A DNA stretch of 64,000 nucleotides, from the NCBI RefSeq assembly GCF_019720915.1, contig NZ_JAHKSI010000002.1:248001-312000 (forward strand), given 5' to 3'. This DNA comes from Alkalihalobacillus sp. TS-13. GTDB taxonomy: Bacteria > Bacillota > Bacilli > Bacillales > Fictibacillaceae. Shown here in pieces: positions 7,576 through 15,263 of this stretch. Below the pieces are notes generated by a model, which was not told the origin of the DNA, made no database searches, and was given only the letters and a program-made list of their open reading frames with translations. Both the position numbers and the translations under genes were made by a program. How positions within the stretch are numbered: position 1 is the first letter of the stretch; the number at the start of each line of letters is the position of its first letter.

Positions 7576-9714
7576 TTATTTTGCTGAAAGCGGCGTTTCA
7601 GACGAAGTCGTTTTTTTCAAAAAGACAGTGACGATGAGTAGGATCAGAGCACCAAGCCCAATCAGGTCCGTAATCACCCCAGGATAAATCAACAGCAATG
7701 CTCCGACACAAGTAATGATCCGCAGCCATCCGGGTACACGTTCATTGATGTATCCTTCTACTGTGACTGATAACAGGAATACACCGAGTAACGATGTGAC
7801 TGTAATGAGTAGAACAGTTGTAATATTGGCTTCTATCATCAACATTTCCGGTGAAAAAACGAACATGAACGGTACGATGAAGCCTGCAATCGCAAGGACC
7901 ATCGCTTGTACACCTGTCTTGTTCGGATTTCCTCCACTGATGCCAGCGCCAGCAAATGCGGCAAGCGCAACAGGAGGTGTGATATTCGCAAAAATCCCGA
8001 AATAGAACACGAACATATGCGCAACGAATACAGCATTCGCAGTGTTTCCGGTCAATTCCTGGAATAGCGGTAATTGCAATAGGATAGGTGCCGCCATCGT
8101 ACTTGTGATGATATACGTCGGGATACTCGGCAATCCCATTCCTAAGATGATCGAAGTGACCATTGTCAAGGCGAGCGTGATAAGCAACTGGATAAGCGGA
8201 CTATCAACTGCTGCCCCAATGCTGACGATGCTGTTCGCGATTTCAAGTGCTACACCAGTTAAAGAAGCAATACCGACTACAATTCCAACAGCACCACATG
8301 CGAGTGCAACCGGGATTGTCGTCCTTGCCCCATTTTCAAGTGCTTCAACACAATCCTTGATTCCCACTTCGTCTGCTTTAATTTTTAAAAACTTCCGCCA
8401 CACGTTGATCGCAGCAGGAATCGCAACGATGAGCACAAGTTCCCACCAGTCGCCACGCAACGTCCCACCATTCAGCACTGGTCCGAAAATCAATCCGAGA
8501 GAAACGGCTGACATGACCCCAAGCATCCGTGAAGAACCAGCGATGATGACGGTGGCGATGATCGACCAGAAGGCCGCGAAAAAGGGTGTCTTTCCTGAGA
8601 ATAGCAGGTACAAAAGGATGAACATCGGAATCAAGAGATGTCCGCGTTCAACCATGACTTCCTTCACGCGTGGAAGTTCTGCTTTCGGAATCCCTTTCAA
8701 TCCCCTTTTCGAAGCTCGGAAGTGGACTTGCAACAAAATCCCGATGTAAAAAAGCAATGCAGGGATGATACCAGCCAGAATGACCCTCGTATAAGGGATG
8801 TTGAGGTTTTCTGCCATGATGAAGGCTGCAGCCCCCATAATCGGTGGAAGAATTTGTCCACCGACGCTGGCTGCGGCTTCTACGGCTCCAGCAAACTCTC
8901 TTTTATACCCGATCTTTTTCATGAGTGGGATTGTAAACGTTCCGGTCGTCACGACGTTCGCAATCGCTGAGCCATTGATTGAACCGAGGAATCCGCTCGC
9001 AAGCACAGCAACTTTCGCCGGCCCGCCCTTCGTATGCCCTGCTACAGCTAAGGCGAGATCGTTGAACAGCTGACCCATACCGGACTTTCCTAGAAAAGCG
9101 CCGAATAAAATAAAAAGAATGATATAAGAAGCCGATACGCCGATTGCGGTTCCCAACACACCCTCGGTAATATAGACGAGTTGAGCGATGATTTGTTTGG
9201 ACACACTCAAAACGACGGGACTAGTCAGCTCCGGATAGATTGACAGCTTGACGTGGAATCCATAGGCCAGGAAGCCAAGTCCTAAAATGACGAGTCCCCA
9301 CCCCGTGACCCTCCTTGTCAGCTCAAGCAAAAGGATGAGCGCCAATACTCCGACATAAAAATCGGTATCATTGATGCGGCCACCGGTCTGGATGATCCGT
9401 TCTGCTGTCATAATCATGTAGATTCCGACAAACATAGAGAGACCAGCCGTAACGTAATCAAAAATCGGTACGGTTCCTTTTCCTTTCTTCTTCAAGATAG
9501 GATATAAGAGGAACCCGATGGTCATCAATGTGTAAAGATGGATGCTCCGTTGCTTGACGTCAACAAGTGCACCTGCATAGGACGTGTATAAATGGAAAAT
9601 GGAAAGTGTAGCGGCTGCTATTGTAATGAACCATAACACCGGTTTTGCGATAGAGGTCCTGATGTTGCTTTCCCGGTCGTATTTTTCTACGACATCTTTC
9701 ATTTCTTCTGCCAT
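7576..9714 (-). CDS. TRAP transporter fused permease (DctQ-DctM type, TAXI-associated)
   Basis: 712 residues, the length typical of fused 4TM/12TM TRAP permeases. The first ~170 residues carry four helices (DctQ-like). The DctM part follows with the conserved stretches GFLGSINGSAIANVVTTGTF, SVGGQILPPIMGAAAFIMAE and GMGLPSIPTYIITSTMAAPI. It uses an ion gradient, typically Na+, to import an organic acid delivered by the TAXI binding protein encoded at 10246. The DUF1850 gene ends five bases before its start, which has GAGGTGAG as binding site. The substrate is unknown; the neighbouring FAH and SDR enzymes suggest an aromatic-derived or branched carboxylate. Confidence 0.92.
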   Translation of the reverse strand: MAEEMKDVVEKYDRESNIRTSIAKPVLWFITIAAATLSIFHLYTSYAGALVDVKQRSIHLYTLMTIGFLLYPILKKKGKGTVPIFDYVTAGLSMFVGIYMIMTAERIIQTGGRINDTDFYVGVLALILLLELTRRVTGWGLVILGLGFLAYGFHVKLSIYPELTSPVVLSVSKQIIAQLVYITEGVLGTAIGVSASYIILFILFGAFLGKSGMGQLFNDLALAVAGHTKGGPAKVAVLASGFLGSINGSAIANVVTTGTFTIPLMKKIGYKREFAGAVEAAASVGGQILPPIMGAAAFIMAENLNIPYTRVILAGIIPALLFYIGILLQVHFRASKRGLKGIPKAELPRVKEVMVERGHLLIPMFILLYLLFSGKTPFFAAFWSIIATVIIAGSSRMLGVMSAVSLGLIFGPVLNGGTLRGDWWELVLIVAIPAAINVWRKFLKIKADEVGIKDCVEALENGARTTIPVALACGAVGIVVGIASLTGVALEIANSIVSIGAAVDSPLIQLLITLALTMVTSIILGMGLPSIPTYIITSTMAAPILLQLPLFQELTGNTANAVFVAHMFVFYFGIFANITPPVALAAFAGAGISGGNPNKTGVQAMVLAIAGFIVPFMFVFSPEMLMIEANITTVLLITVTSLLGVFLLSVTVEGYINERVPGWLRIITCVGALLLIYPGVITDLIGLGALILLIVTVFLKKTTSSETPLSAK

Positions 9715-9718
9715 GATC

Positions 9719-10204
9719 TCACCTCACAACGAGTAAAAGTTTTTGTGACCATGCTTGGATAACCGGCATGGTTCTTGTTTCGATGATGTAGGATGCACCG
9801 GGTTCAGCCATATCGATGCTATTTTCACCGGCAATGAACTTATGTGCGGTCGTTTTGCCGGTACGTACCCGCAATTCGTTGCCGATTTTACGATCGATAC
9901 CGACCATATGCACCCACCCATCTTTTATATACGTATCATTGCCTGCATTGCTGGGCACTCCAGCACCGAAAGTCTTGAATCGAGTTCCTTCAATGTATAT
10001 GGCATCTTCTTTCACTTTGAAAAATTCTTCCCATAATTCCTTTTCAACCGAGTGCTGCCATTGGATCGTAAACGAGCTTTCTGCTGCAGCTGGTAGTATT
10101 GCTTTGATATCGGTATCTGTTTTGAGGATGAGGAATGTCTTGGGCGTACATGACAAGGCGATTCCGATGATAATCGCTGCCATCAGAAAGGATCGAATCC
10201 TCAT
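9719..10204 (-). CDS. DUF1850 domain-containing protein, TRAP-associated
   Basis: 161 residues with an N-terminal hydrophobic anchor (MRIRSFLMAAIIIGIALS). The body carries the DUF1850 hallmarks FTIQWQHSVEKELWEEFF and FKTFGAGVPSN. Proteins of this family are almost always encoded between TAXI binding proteins and fused TRAP permeases, as here; their function is not established. It is probably extracytoplasmic and membrane-attached. Its GGAGGTG motif lies in the loop of a terminator-like hairpin (10206-10236), so its expression is probably set lower than that of the binding protein. Confidence 0.85.
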   Translation of the reverse strand: MRIRSFLMAAIIIGIALSCTPKTFLILKTDTDIKAILPAAAESSFTIQWQHSVEKELWEEFFKVKEDAIYIEGTRFKTFGAGVPSNAGNDTYIKDGWVHMVGIDRKIGNELRVRTGKTTAHKFIAGENSIDMAEPGASYIIETRTMPVIQAWSQKLLLVVR

Positions 10205-10205
10205 T

Positions 10206-10236
10206 GTAAAAAAAGGGCACCTCCGTGATGCCCTTC
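10206..10236 (-). terminator. Intra-operon terminator/attenuator between TAXI and DUF1850 genes
   Basis: On the minus strand AAGGGCATCACGGAGGTGCC folds as AAGGGCA / TGCCCTT and is followed by a T run. GGAGG sits in the loop, 15 bases before the DUF1850 ATG. Confidence 0.7.
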
Positions 10237-10245
10237 TTCCTCGTT

Positions 10246-11241
10246 CTATTCAGTGATGCCCTGTTCTTCATAGAACTTCTTCGCACCAGGGTGAAGGTCG
10301 ACGATCAACCCTTTAGCAATTTCATCCCGGTCTAGCTGCTTCAATGCACCAACCGCAACTCCATCGGTACCGAGATATTCGTAGTAACGCTTTGTCAAAT
10401 CATAAACAAGGTCTTCACTCAAATCTGGTGGAACGATGATCATGTTTTGGATCCCGACTGTTTTCACTTCTTCTTCTAAACCATATGCTGCCTCATCACC
10501 GGCTTTAATTGTATATTCTTTATAGAACGGATATTTTTCCGTGAGTTTGGATGCGAGATCGTCTTTTATCTCGACAAAATTCACGTCGGTCTGCTGCATA
10601 AGATCGGTAATGTTGCTGTTCGGAACTCCGGATGTAAAGAAAGCCGCATCAAGGCTCCCGTTCTTCATCTCCTGAACGCTGTCCGCATAACCTGTATGCG
10701 TCACTTTCGAAAGGTCATCATATGTCAGCCCTGCGGATTCAAGTACTTTCTTCGCACTTTGTTCAACACCAGAACCGACTTGTCCAACTCCGACCTTTTT
10801 ACCTTTAAGGTCCTCAATTGATTCAATGTTGCTTCCTTTCAGAGCAACCACCTGGACGACGTTCTGGTACATGCCTGCCATTGCAGTGATTTCGACCTTA
10901 TTTCCATCGAATTGCCCTTCCCCATTGATCGCATCATACGCTACATCACTCATGACGATTGACATCTGGTTAAGGCCATCCTGGATATTCTGGATGTTTG
11001 CTACTGATGCACCTGTCGATTCAACCGTGACGTTCGCAACATTTTCGCTTTCTTCAAAAATCGGCTTCAAGGCTCCACCGATCGGATAATAGACACCAGA
11101 TGTACCACCTGTTCCAAAGACGATTGATTGAGCATCACCCGAACCACCGTCGGATTCGCCGTCTCCTCCGGAACCATTGCTGCATGCCGCTATCAACATG
11201 GATAGGGCTAGTATGAATGTAAATATGAGTTTTCTTTTCAA
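10246..11241 (-). CDS. TAXI family TRAP transporter solute-binding lipoprotein
   Basis: 331 residues. A lipoprotein signal ends in LIAAC at about residue 20 and is followed by a Gly/Ser/Asp-rich linker. The TAXI signature region IVFGTGGTSGVYYPIGGAL starts near residue 45. Later blocks (VALKGSNIESIEDLKGKKVG, PNSNITDLMQQTD) are also typical. It captures an organic acid outside the membrane and passes it to the fused permease at 7576. It is the first gene of the operon and, with the hairpin after it, is probably made in excess of the permease. Confidence 0.92.
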   Translation of the reverse strand: MKRKLIFTFILALSMLIAACSNGSGGDGESDGGSGDAQSIVFGTGGTSGVYYPIGGALKPIFEESENVANVTVESTGASVANIQNIQDGLNQMSIVMSDVAYDAINGEGQFDGNKVEITAMAGMYQNVVQVVALKGSNIESIEDLKGKKVGVGQVGSGVEQSAKKVLESAGLTYDDLSKVTHTGYADSVQEMKNGSLDAAFFTSGVPNSNITDLMQQTDVNFVEIKDDLASKLTEKYPFYKEYTIKAGDEAAYGLEEEVKTVGIQNMIIVPPDLSEDLVYDLTKRYYEYLGTDGVAVGALKQLDRDEIAKGLIVDLHPGAKKFYEEQGITE

Positions 11242-11356
11242 GTGTATTCCCTCCCAAAGAATCGTTGTCCTAATGGTAGCGTTTTCACAAACATTTTTGA
11301 ATATTTAGAACATATTGGACATTTTGGTCATTTTGGTCACAGCGGGAGTGGGAGCA

Positions 11357-11412
11357 TTTTTGTATATATTTTCTTATTTTTTGGTATTTGCACCCTTATT
11401 TTTGTAGATAAT
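11357..11412. repeat. Mini-array of TTTTTGTAGATAATTC-like units
   Basis: Three degenerate units spaced about 20 and 22 bp, the last of them TTTTTGTAGATAATTC. Just upstream (11320-11340) ATTTTGGTC is directly repeated. This is the gap between the divergent TAXI and iadA genes; no protein gene is supported here. Confidence 0.4.
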
Positions 11413-11437
11413 TCTAGGGCGGTCTCCATCCAATATA

Positions 11438-11525
11438 AAGAAAACTTGGCAAAGCCAAGCCTTGGCGCAGGCTGAGCCTCAGTTGAACTTATACTGAAGA
11501 AAGTATTTCTATACTTTTTTTAAGT
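11438..11525 (+). repeat. Family A intergenic element, copy 2
   Basis: TAAAGAAAACTTGGCAAAGC at the left end, GCGCAGGCTGAGCC in the middle, then a GAAAGTATTTCTATACTTT hairpin. It is a well-preserved copy and lies upstream of iadA. Confidence 0.85.
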
Positions 11526-11623
11526 GCGAAAAAACTCATCCGGGTGAGTTTTCACCTGAGTAAAGCGTGTTCGTTTTTGATAAGCTATAATAATGGTAAA
11601 TCGTTACATAGAAAGGGGCCAGC

Positions 11624-12805
11624 ATGATGTTGACGTTAATTCGGAACGGGGAAGTTTACGCTCCAGGGTATCTAGGAAAAAAAGATCTCTTGATTGTTGA
11701 TGAAAAAATCGGGTTCATTAATGACCAAATTGAAGTGCCGGATGGCTTTTTTTCACAAAACACGAAGGTAATCGATGCTGAAGGAAAGATTGTCGTCCCT
11801 GGATTCATCGATTCCCACGTCCATATCATCGGCGGCGGTGGAGAAGGAAGCTATAAAACACGGACCCCTGAAATCATGTTGACTGATGCAACCCTAGCTG
11901 GAATAACAACACTGGTCGGTGTGATCGGGACGGATGGGACGACGCGCACGATGGCCAGCCTGGTCGCAAAAGCAAGAGCCCTTGAAGAAGAAGGGATCAG
12001 CTGTTATGTTCAGACCGGGTCCTATCAAGTCCCTGTCAAAACATTGACTGGAAAAATCGAGGACGACATCATCCTTGTCGATAAGATCATCGGGGCAGGT
12101 GAAATCGCGATCTCAGACCATCGTTCATCACAGCCTACCGTTGAAGAGTTAGCACGGATCGCGTCACAAGCTCGAAACGGAGGCATTTTATCTGGAAAAG
12201 CAGGCATCGTCAACGTCCATGTCGGTGACAGCCATGATTGCCTCAAAATTCTTGAAGATGTGATCGACACAACAGACCTTCCGATTAAGCAGTTTTACCC
12301 TACTCACATCAATCGGAATGAACATCTGTTTGAAGCTGGAATCGTATATGCCAAAAAAGGCGGTTATGTCGATTTTACGACAAGTACGATCCCGCAATTT
12401 CACGAGGAAGGAGAAGTCCGATGCAGCAACGGTCTGAAACGCATGCTTGATGCAGGAGTGCCGATCGAGCAGATCACCTTCACGTCCGATGCTCAAGGAA
12501 GCTTACCTGATTTCAGTCCTGACGGAGAGCTTAAAGGTCTTAAAGTCGGAAAGGTATCGAGTTTGTTTGCTGCGGTAAAAGAGGCGGTCCAAAAAAAAGA
12601 CATACCATTGGAGACTGCGCTGAAAGTGATTACTTCAAACCCTGCACACATCCTTAAATTGCATCGTAAAGGAAAAATCGAAGCTGGTTTTGATGCTGAC
12701 CTCGTCCTTTTGGACAAAGATACACTTGAGATCGAAATGGTCTTCGCGAAAGGAAAAATGATGGTGGAGGACCGGAAAGCGATCGTGATAGGAACTTTCA
12801 AATAA
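11624..12805 (+). CDS. iadA: Beta-aspartyl-peptidase (isoaspartyl dipeptidase)
   Basis: 393 residues of the amidohydrolase family. The metal-binding HxH lies in PGFIDSHVHIIGGGGEG and the iadA-specific blocks follow: GVIGTDGTTRTMASLVAKA, AGEIAISDHRSSQPT, KQFYPTHINRNEHLFEAG and a late Asp in TFTSDAQGSLPDF. The enzyme cleaves beta-aspartyl (isoaspartyl) dipeptides left by protein damage. AAAGGGG precedes two adjacent ATG codons, so the start could also be 11627. It is transcribed alone, away from the TRAP operon. The stop codon TAA is formed by the first bases of a family A repeat (12803). Confidence 0.92.
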   Translation: MMLTLIRNGEVYAPGYLGKKDLLIVDEKIGFINDQIEVPDGFFSQNTKVIDAEGKIVVPGFIDSHVHIIGGGGEGSYKTRTPEIMLTDATLAGITTLVGVIGTDGTTRTMASLVAKARALEEEGISCYVQTGSYQVPVKTLTGKIEDDIILVDKIIGAGEIAISDHRSSQPTVEELARIASQARNGGILSGKAGIVNVHVGDSHDCLKILEDVIDTTDLPIKQFYPTHINRNEHLFEAGIVYAKKGGYVDFTTSTIPQFHEEGEVRCSNGLKRMLDAGVPIEQITFTSDAQGSLPDFSPDGELKGLKVGKVSSLFAAVKEAVQKKDIPLETALKVITSNPAHILKLHRKGKIEAGFDADLVLLDKDTLEIEMVFAKGKMMVEDRKAIVIGTFK

Positions 12806-12883
12806 AACTTGACGAAGCCAAGCCTTCGAAGGCTGAGACATAGTTACACTTTTATTGAAGAAAGTATTTTATACTTTCTTTAA
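12803..12883 (+). repeat. Family A intergenic element, copy 3
   Basis: Begins at the iadA stop codon with TAAAACTTGACGAAGCCAAG and ends in AAAGTATTTTATACTTTCTT and TAA. The TAA of iadA is the first triplet of the element. Confidence 0.8.
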
Positions 12884-12938
12884 ATGTAGGCTTTGTTAGT
12901 CTACTTAGTTGACTTTAGAATTTATCATTCCTTTTAGA

Positions 12939-13099
12939 AGGCTTTGTTAATTTTCGTTGTTGATTTTAAAAACGAAATTCACGATACTCCTGCGGGAACA
13001 GCGAGCCAGATGAGACCCCGTAGCGAACTATCCCAGTTCGTGAGGAGGCTCACGGTTCGCCCGCGGAAAGGGAGTGAATTTCGAAGATTAACAAAGCCT
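12939..13099. repeat. Family C element with AGGCTTTGTTAA ends (MITE-like)
   Basis: AGGCTTTGTTAATTTTCG at the left is the inverse of CGAAGATTAACAAAGCCT at the right. Inside are the second inverted pair CGAAATTCAC.../...GTGAATTTCG and the GC-rich core with CTCCTGCGGGA and CCCGCGGAAAGGGAGT. A 161-bp non-coding element with terminal inverted repeats. A related copy lies at 22272. Confidence 0.75.
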
Positions 13100-13114
13100 A
13101 AATGTAAAGAGGAA

Positions 13115-13141
13115 GGGGCTGACCTCAATTGGGTCAGCCCC
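13115..13141 (-). terminator. Terminator of the glucan hydrolase gene
   Basis: GGGGCTGACC and GGGTCAGCCCC form a ten-pair stem around a six-base loop. It lies just past the stop at 13158 on the minus strand. Confidence 0.75.
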
Positions 13142-13157
13142 ATTCTTACAATGTTGT

Positions 13158-14507
13158 TTACTTGATTGAAAACTCTTCCTTAATCAACAATTCCTCTGGT
13201 TTCTTGCCGATTTCATCTCTGTGGAAATAGTCACGGACTACACCATCCTTCAGGAAATTCGCAATTGAAACCATAATCATTCCCTGATCGAGTGCAAGGT
13301 ACGCTTGTGTAATTTCCCCTGTTTCAGCGTTGACGGAATCAAGGAATCCATATTTACTGTACGCATCCATATCCTTCAACTTATGGATGTTCTTCATCGC
13401 TTCATCTGTCGCATATTCTAATCCTAAGAAGGTTGCATGCGGAGTGACGACATGGTCCTTTTCATACCCCATTACGCCCAAAGGTGTTGCCGCAAATTCT
13501 GAGTATCCATCCGGTGTAGCTGCTGGGGACATCCCCCAGACGTCATAGCCTTGCTCTTGCGCGTATTCAATTTGGAGGTCTACGTGGCGCTTGTTGTTCA
13601 AACCGAGTGCATTTTTTCCGAGCTCTTTTTCTTTTAAAACGAGTGATGGCATCAAGCCTTCAAACATGCTTCCGCCCCAGCTCGGAACGAACTTTTCACC
13701 CTTATACGTGTAGTGCCCTTCAAATACTTCCACCCCATCATAGGTTTCTGTATATCCCTCTGGTATTTGCGATTGCCAGTCGTATTCTGCTGGCGGTGTC
13801 CGTTCCATCTTCCACCAGTGTGCTTTCGGTGCGTCTCCTTTACCGATGGCAACATAGCTTGCAACACGCGGTTCAGTATAGAAGGTTCCATAATGATGGG
13901 CAGTCATTTCCCCTTTCGCTACGTCATAACCGCCCCACATTTGTCCGACTTCAGTGTCGTACAATTGCGTGTAGTCCATTTCTTCTACGAGCTTGCTTGT
14001 CTGATCATTTAATTCCGGATAGGCTTGTCCGACTGCGACTAGCCCTGCCGAAAGCCAGCCATTATCCACTGTGGAGATGAATTGTCCCCAATCCTTCATT
14101 AGCGAACCATCTTCAGTGAAATACCAGTTATAATAAAGACCGTTCCATTTTTCCAGGTTTTTCAATGTTTGGAGTGATTTTTCGATCTTTGCAACCGCTT
14201 CATCTTCAGAAATGATTCCAAGCTCATCTGCTGCGATCGTGCTCATATAATACATTCCGATGTTGGTTGGTGAAGTGTATTCCTTCGTATCAACCTCACC
14301 ATCCACTCGAACAGCATCATAAGGTAATCCTGTGGATTTGTCTGTGAAGTCTTCGAAATAACGGTAGGTCTGTTTGGCGATTGCCTTCAGCTCTTGATCA
14401 CGAGCAACTTCCGTTCCATCTGGAGATGCTTCCGTCTGTGAACCCCATGGAATGCACAAACTTGTTAATAGTACGGCTGTTACGATGACTGACAATAGCT
14501 TCTTCAT
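13158..14507 (-). CDS. Secreted glycoamylase-like / GH144-type glucan hydrolase
   Basis: 449 residues from ATG 14507; AAAGGAG is seven bases upstream, and the GTG two codons earlier is a poorer fit. Residues 1-27 are a Sec signal ending near TEAS. The body matches the glycoamylase-like family (PF10091), with YYMSTIAADELGII, an aromatic-rich NGLYYNWYF, STVDNGWLSAGLVAVGQAYP, SWGGSMFEGLMPSLV and GMSPAATPDGY. GH144 members cleave beta-1,2-glucans, but other specificities exist and this protein could differ. The upstream DNA shows a sigma-A promoter overlapped by a cre-like site and flanked by two LacI-type operators, so it is probably substrate-induced and glucose-repressed. Confidence 0.82.
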   Translation of the reverse strand: MKKLLSVIVTAVLLTSLCIPWGSQTEASPDGTEVARDQELKAIAKQTYRYFEDFTDKSTGLPYDAVRVDGEVDTKEYTSPTNIGMYYMSTIAADELGIISEDEAVAKIEKSLQTLKNLEKWNGLYYNWYFTEDGSLMKDWGQFISTVDNGWLSAGLVAVGQAYPELNDQTSKLVEEMDYTQLYDTEVGQMWGGYDVAKGEMTAHHYGTFYTEPRVASYVAIGKGDAPKAHWWKMERTPPAEYDWQSQIPEGYTETYDGVEVFEGHYTYKGEKFVPSWGGSMFEGLMPSLVLKEKELGKNALGLNNKRHVDLQIEYAQEQGYDVWGMSPAATPDGYSEFAATPLGVMGYEKDHVVTPHATFLGLEYATDEAMKNIHKLKDMDAYSKYGFLDSVNAETGEITQAYLALDQGMIMVSIANFLKDGVVRDYFHRDEIGKKPEELLIKEEFSIK

Positions 14508-14553
14508 ACGCACTCTCCTTTTAAAATAAGTTATAGTGTTCGAATGTCATTAG

Positions 14554-14567
14554 GTGAAACGTTTCGA
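14554..14567. promoter_or_regulatory. LacI-family operator candidate, proximal
   Basis: GTGAAACGTTTCGA contains the palindrome GAAACGTTTC with a central CG, the form favoured by LacI-family repressors. It lies immediately downstream of the -10 of the minus-strand promoter, a position where binding would block transcription. Confidence 0.65.
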
Positions 14568-14572
14568 TAAAA

Positions 14573-14601
14573 ATTATACCGTCATTGTATGTAAGCGTAA
14601 A
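14573..14601 (-). promoter_or_regulatory. Sigma-A promoter of the glucan hydrolase gene
   Basis: On the minus strand: -35 TTTACG (14596-14601), a 17-base spacer, and -10 TATAAT (14573-14578), followed by a leader of about 60 bases before ATG 14507. Confidence 0.75.
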
Positions 14602-14603
14602 CA
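14590..14603. promoter_or_regulatory. Catabolite-responsive element (cre) candidate
   Basis: TGTAAGCGTAAACA matches the CcpA consensus TGWAANCGNTNWCA at 13 of 14 positions and covers the -35 of the promoter, which predicts repression in glucose. Confidence 0.65.
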
Positions 14604-14695
14604 TTACTTTTGTAGCAATTTTTCGAAAATAAAGATAATACCGATATACCAATAATAAATGCAAATAACTATATTGAGTGGTGAAAACTGATTGG

Positions 14696-14709
14696 TTGAA
14701 ACGTTTCAT
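14696..14709. promoter_or_regulatory. LacI-family operator candidate, distal
   Basis: TTGAAACGTTTCAT contains the perfect 12-base palindrome TGAAACGTTTCA. It shares GAAACGTTTC with the proximal site and lies 142 bp from it, a distance compatible with a repression loop. Confidence 0.6.
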
Positions 14710-14796
14710 TCCCAAGATTAAAAAACGCTCTTGAGATCGGTTCGGTGATAAACAAAACTCTTTTAGTAAAAATGTAGTTTTTTAACAATTCCATTA

Positions 14797-14945
14797 GCTT
14801 GGACGTTCACCATAGGACGTGGTGGTATTTAGTCGAAGTTCATTATTATAGTCGAAGATCCTTTAAAAGACTGTGGGGTCCCGCCTGCCTCGCTTTTTCC
14901 GCAGGAGTCTCGTATATTTCCACTGCATACAGTTTTTTATCGGTC
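14797..14945 (+). repeat. Family D repeat fragment
   Basis: GACGTTCACCATAGGACGTG, TAGTCGAAGATCCTTTAAA and a GTGGGGTC...CCGCAGGAGTCTCG core match the segment at 16565-16700 and, inverted, that at 60690-60860. There is no open frame with a ribosome binding site in 14710-15263. Confidence 0.75.
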
Positions 14946-15045
14946 ACTATATCAAAGGATAACCATCCATTCCAACAAACTTTTAGAAAACAGCCGAATC
15001 AAAAAAGGGGCGTCCTTTTGGACCTCCCCACTTCATGAAAAACTT

Positions 15046-15232
15046 AACGGACATCTGTTCCGTTATTTGTGACAAAAAACGATGTTATGAAGCTTTAACG
15101 GACATCACAGCCGTTATTTATCCATAATACGGCTGATTTTCAAGGGTTTGAAGGAAATAAGAACTCTGGTGTCCGCTATTTTTTGTAAATCCTGTTTTTT
15201 CAAGCAAATAAGAGCACTGGTGTCCGCTAAAT
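15046..15232. repeat. Inverted pair of two-unit arrays of AACGGACATC...CCGTTATTT
   Basis: Two forward units start at 15046 and 15097 (AACGGACATCTGTTCCGTTA type) and two inverted units carry GGTGTCCGCTA at 15168 and 15219. Both pairs are 51 bp apart. The array lies downstream of the Gfo/Idh/MocA gene stop. Confidence 0.65.
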
Positions 15233-15263
15233 GTCTAAGAACAGATTTCCATCCCCAGATTGA

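Noticed and set aside
8042-8749. 235-codon open frame on the plus strand
   Set aside because: It lies wholly antisense to the well-supported TRAP permease gene, has no ribosome binding site, and its composition mirrors the hydrophobic codons of that gene.
9816-10256. 146-codon plus-strand open frame
   Set aside because: Shadow of the DUF1850 gene and its terminator; the product has no recognisable feature and no start signals.
13607-14080. 157-codon plus-strand open frame
   Set aside because: Antisense to the secreted glucan hydrolase; Arg/Leu/Phe-rich shadow without a binding site.
14799-15038. 79-codon open frame
   Set aside because: It reads through a family D repeat; the same repeat gives a different interrupted frame at 16525, so it is not coding.
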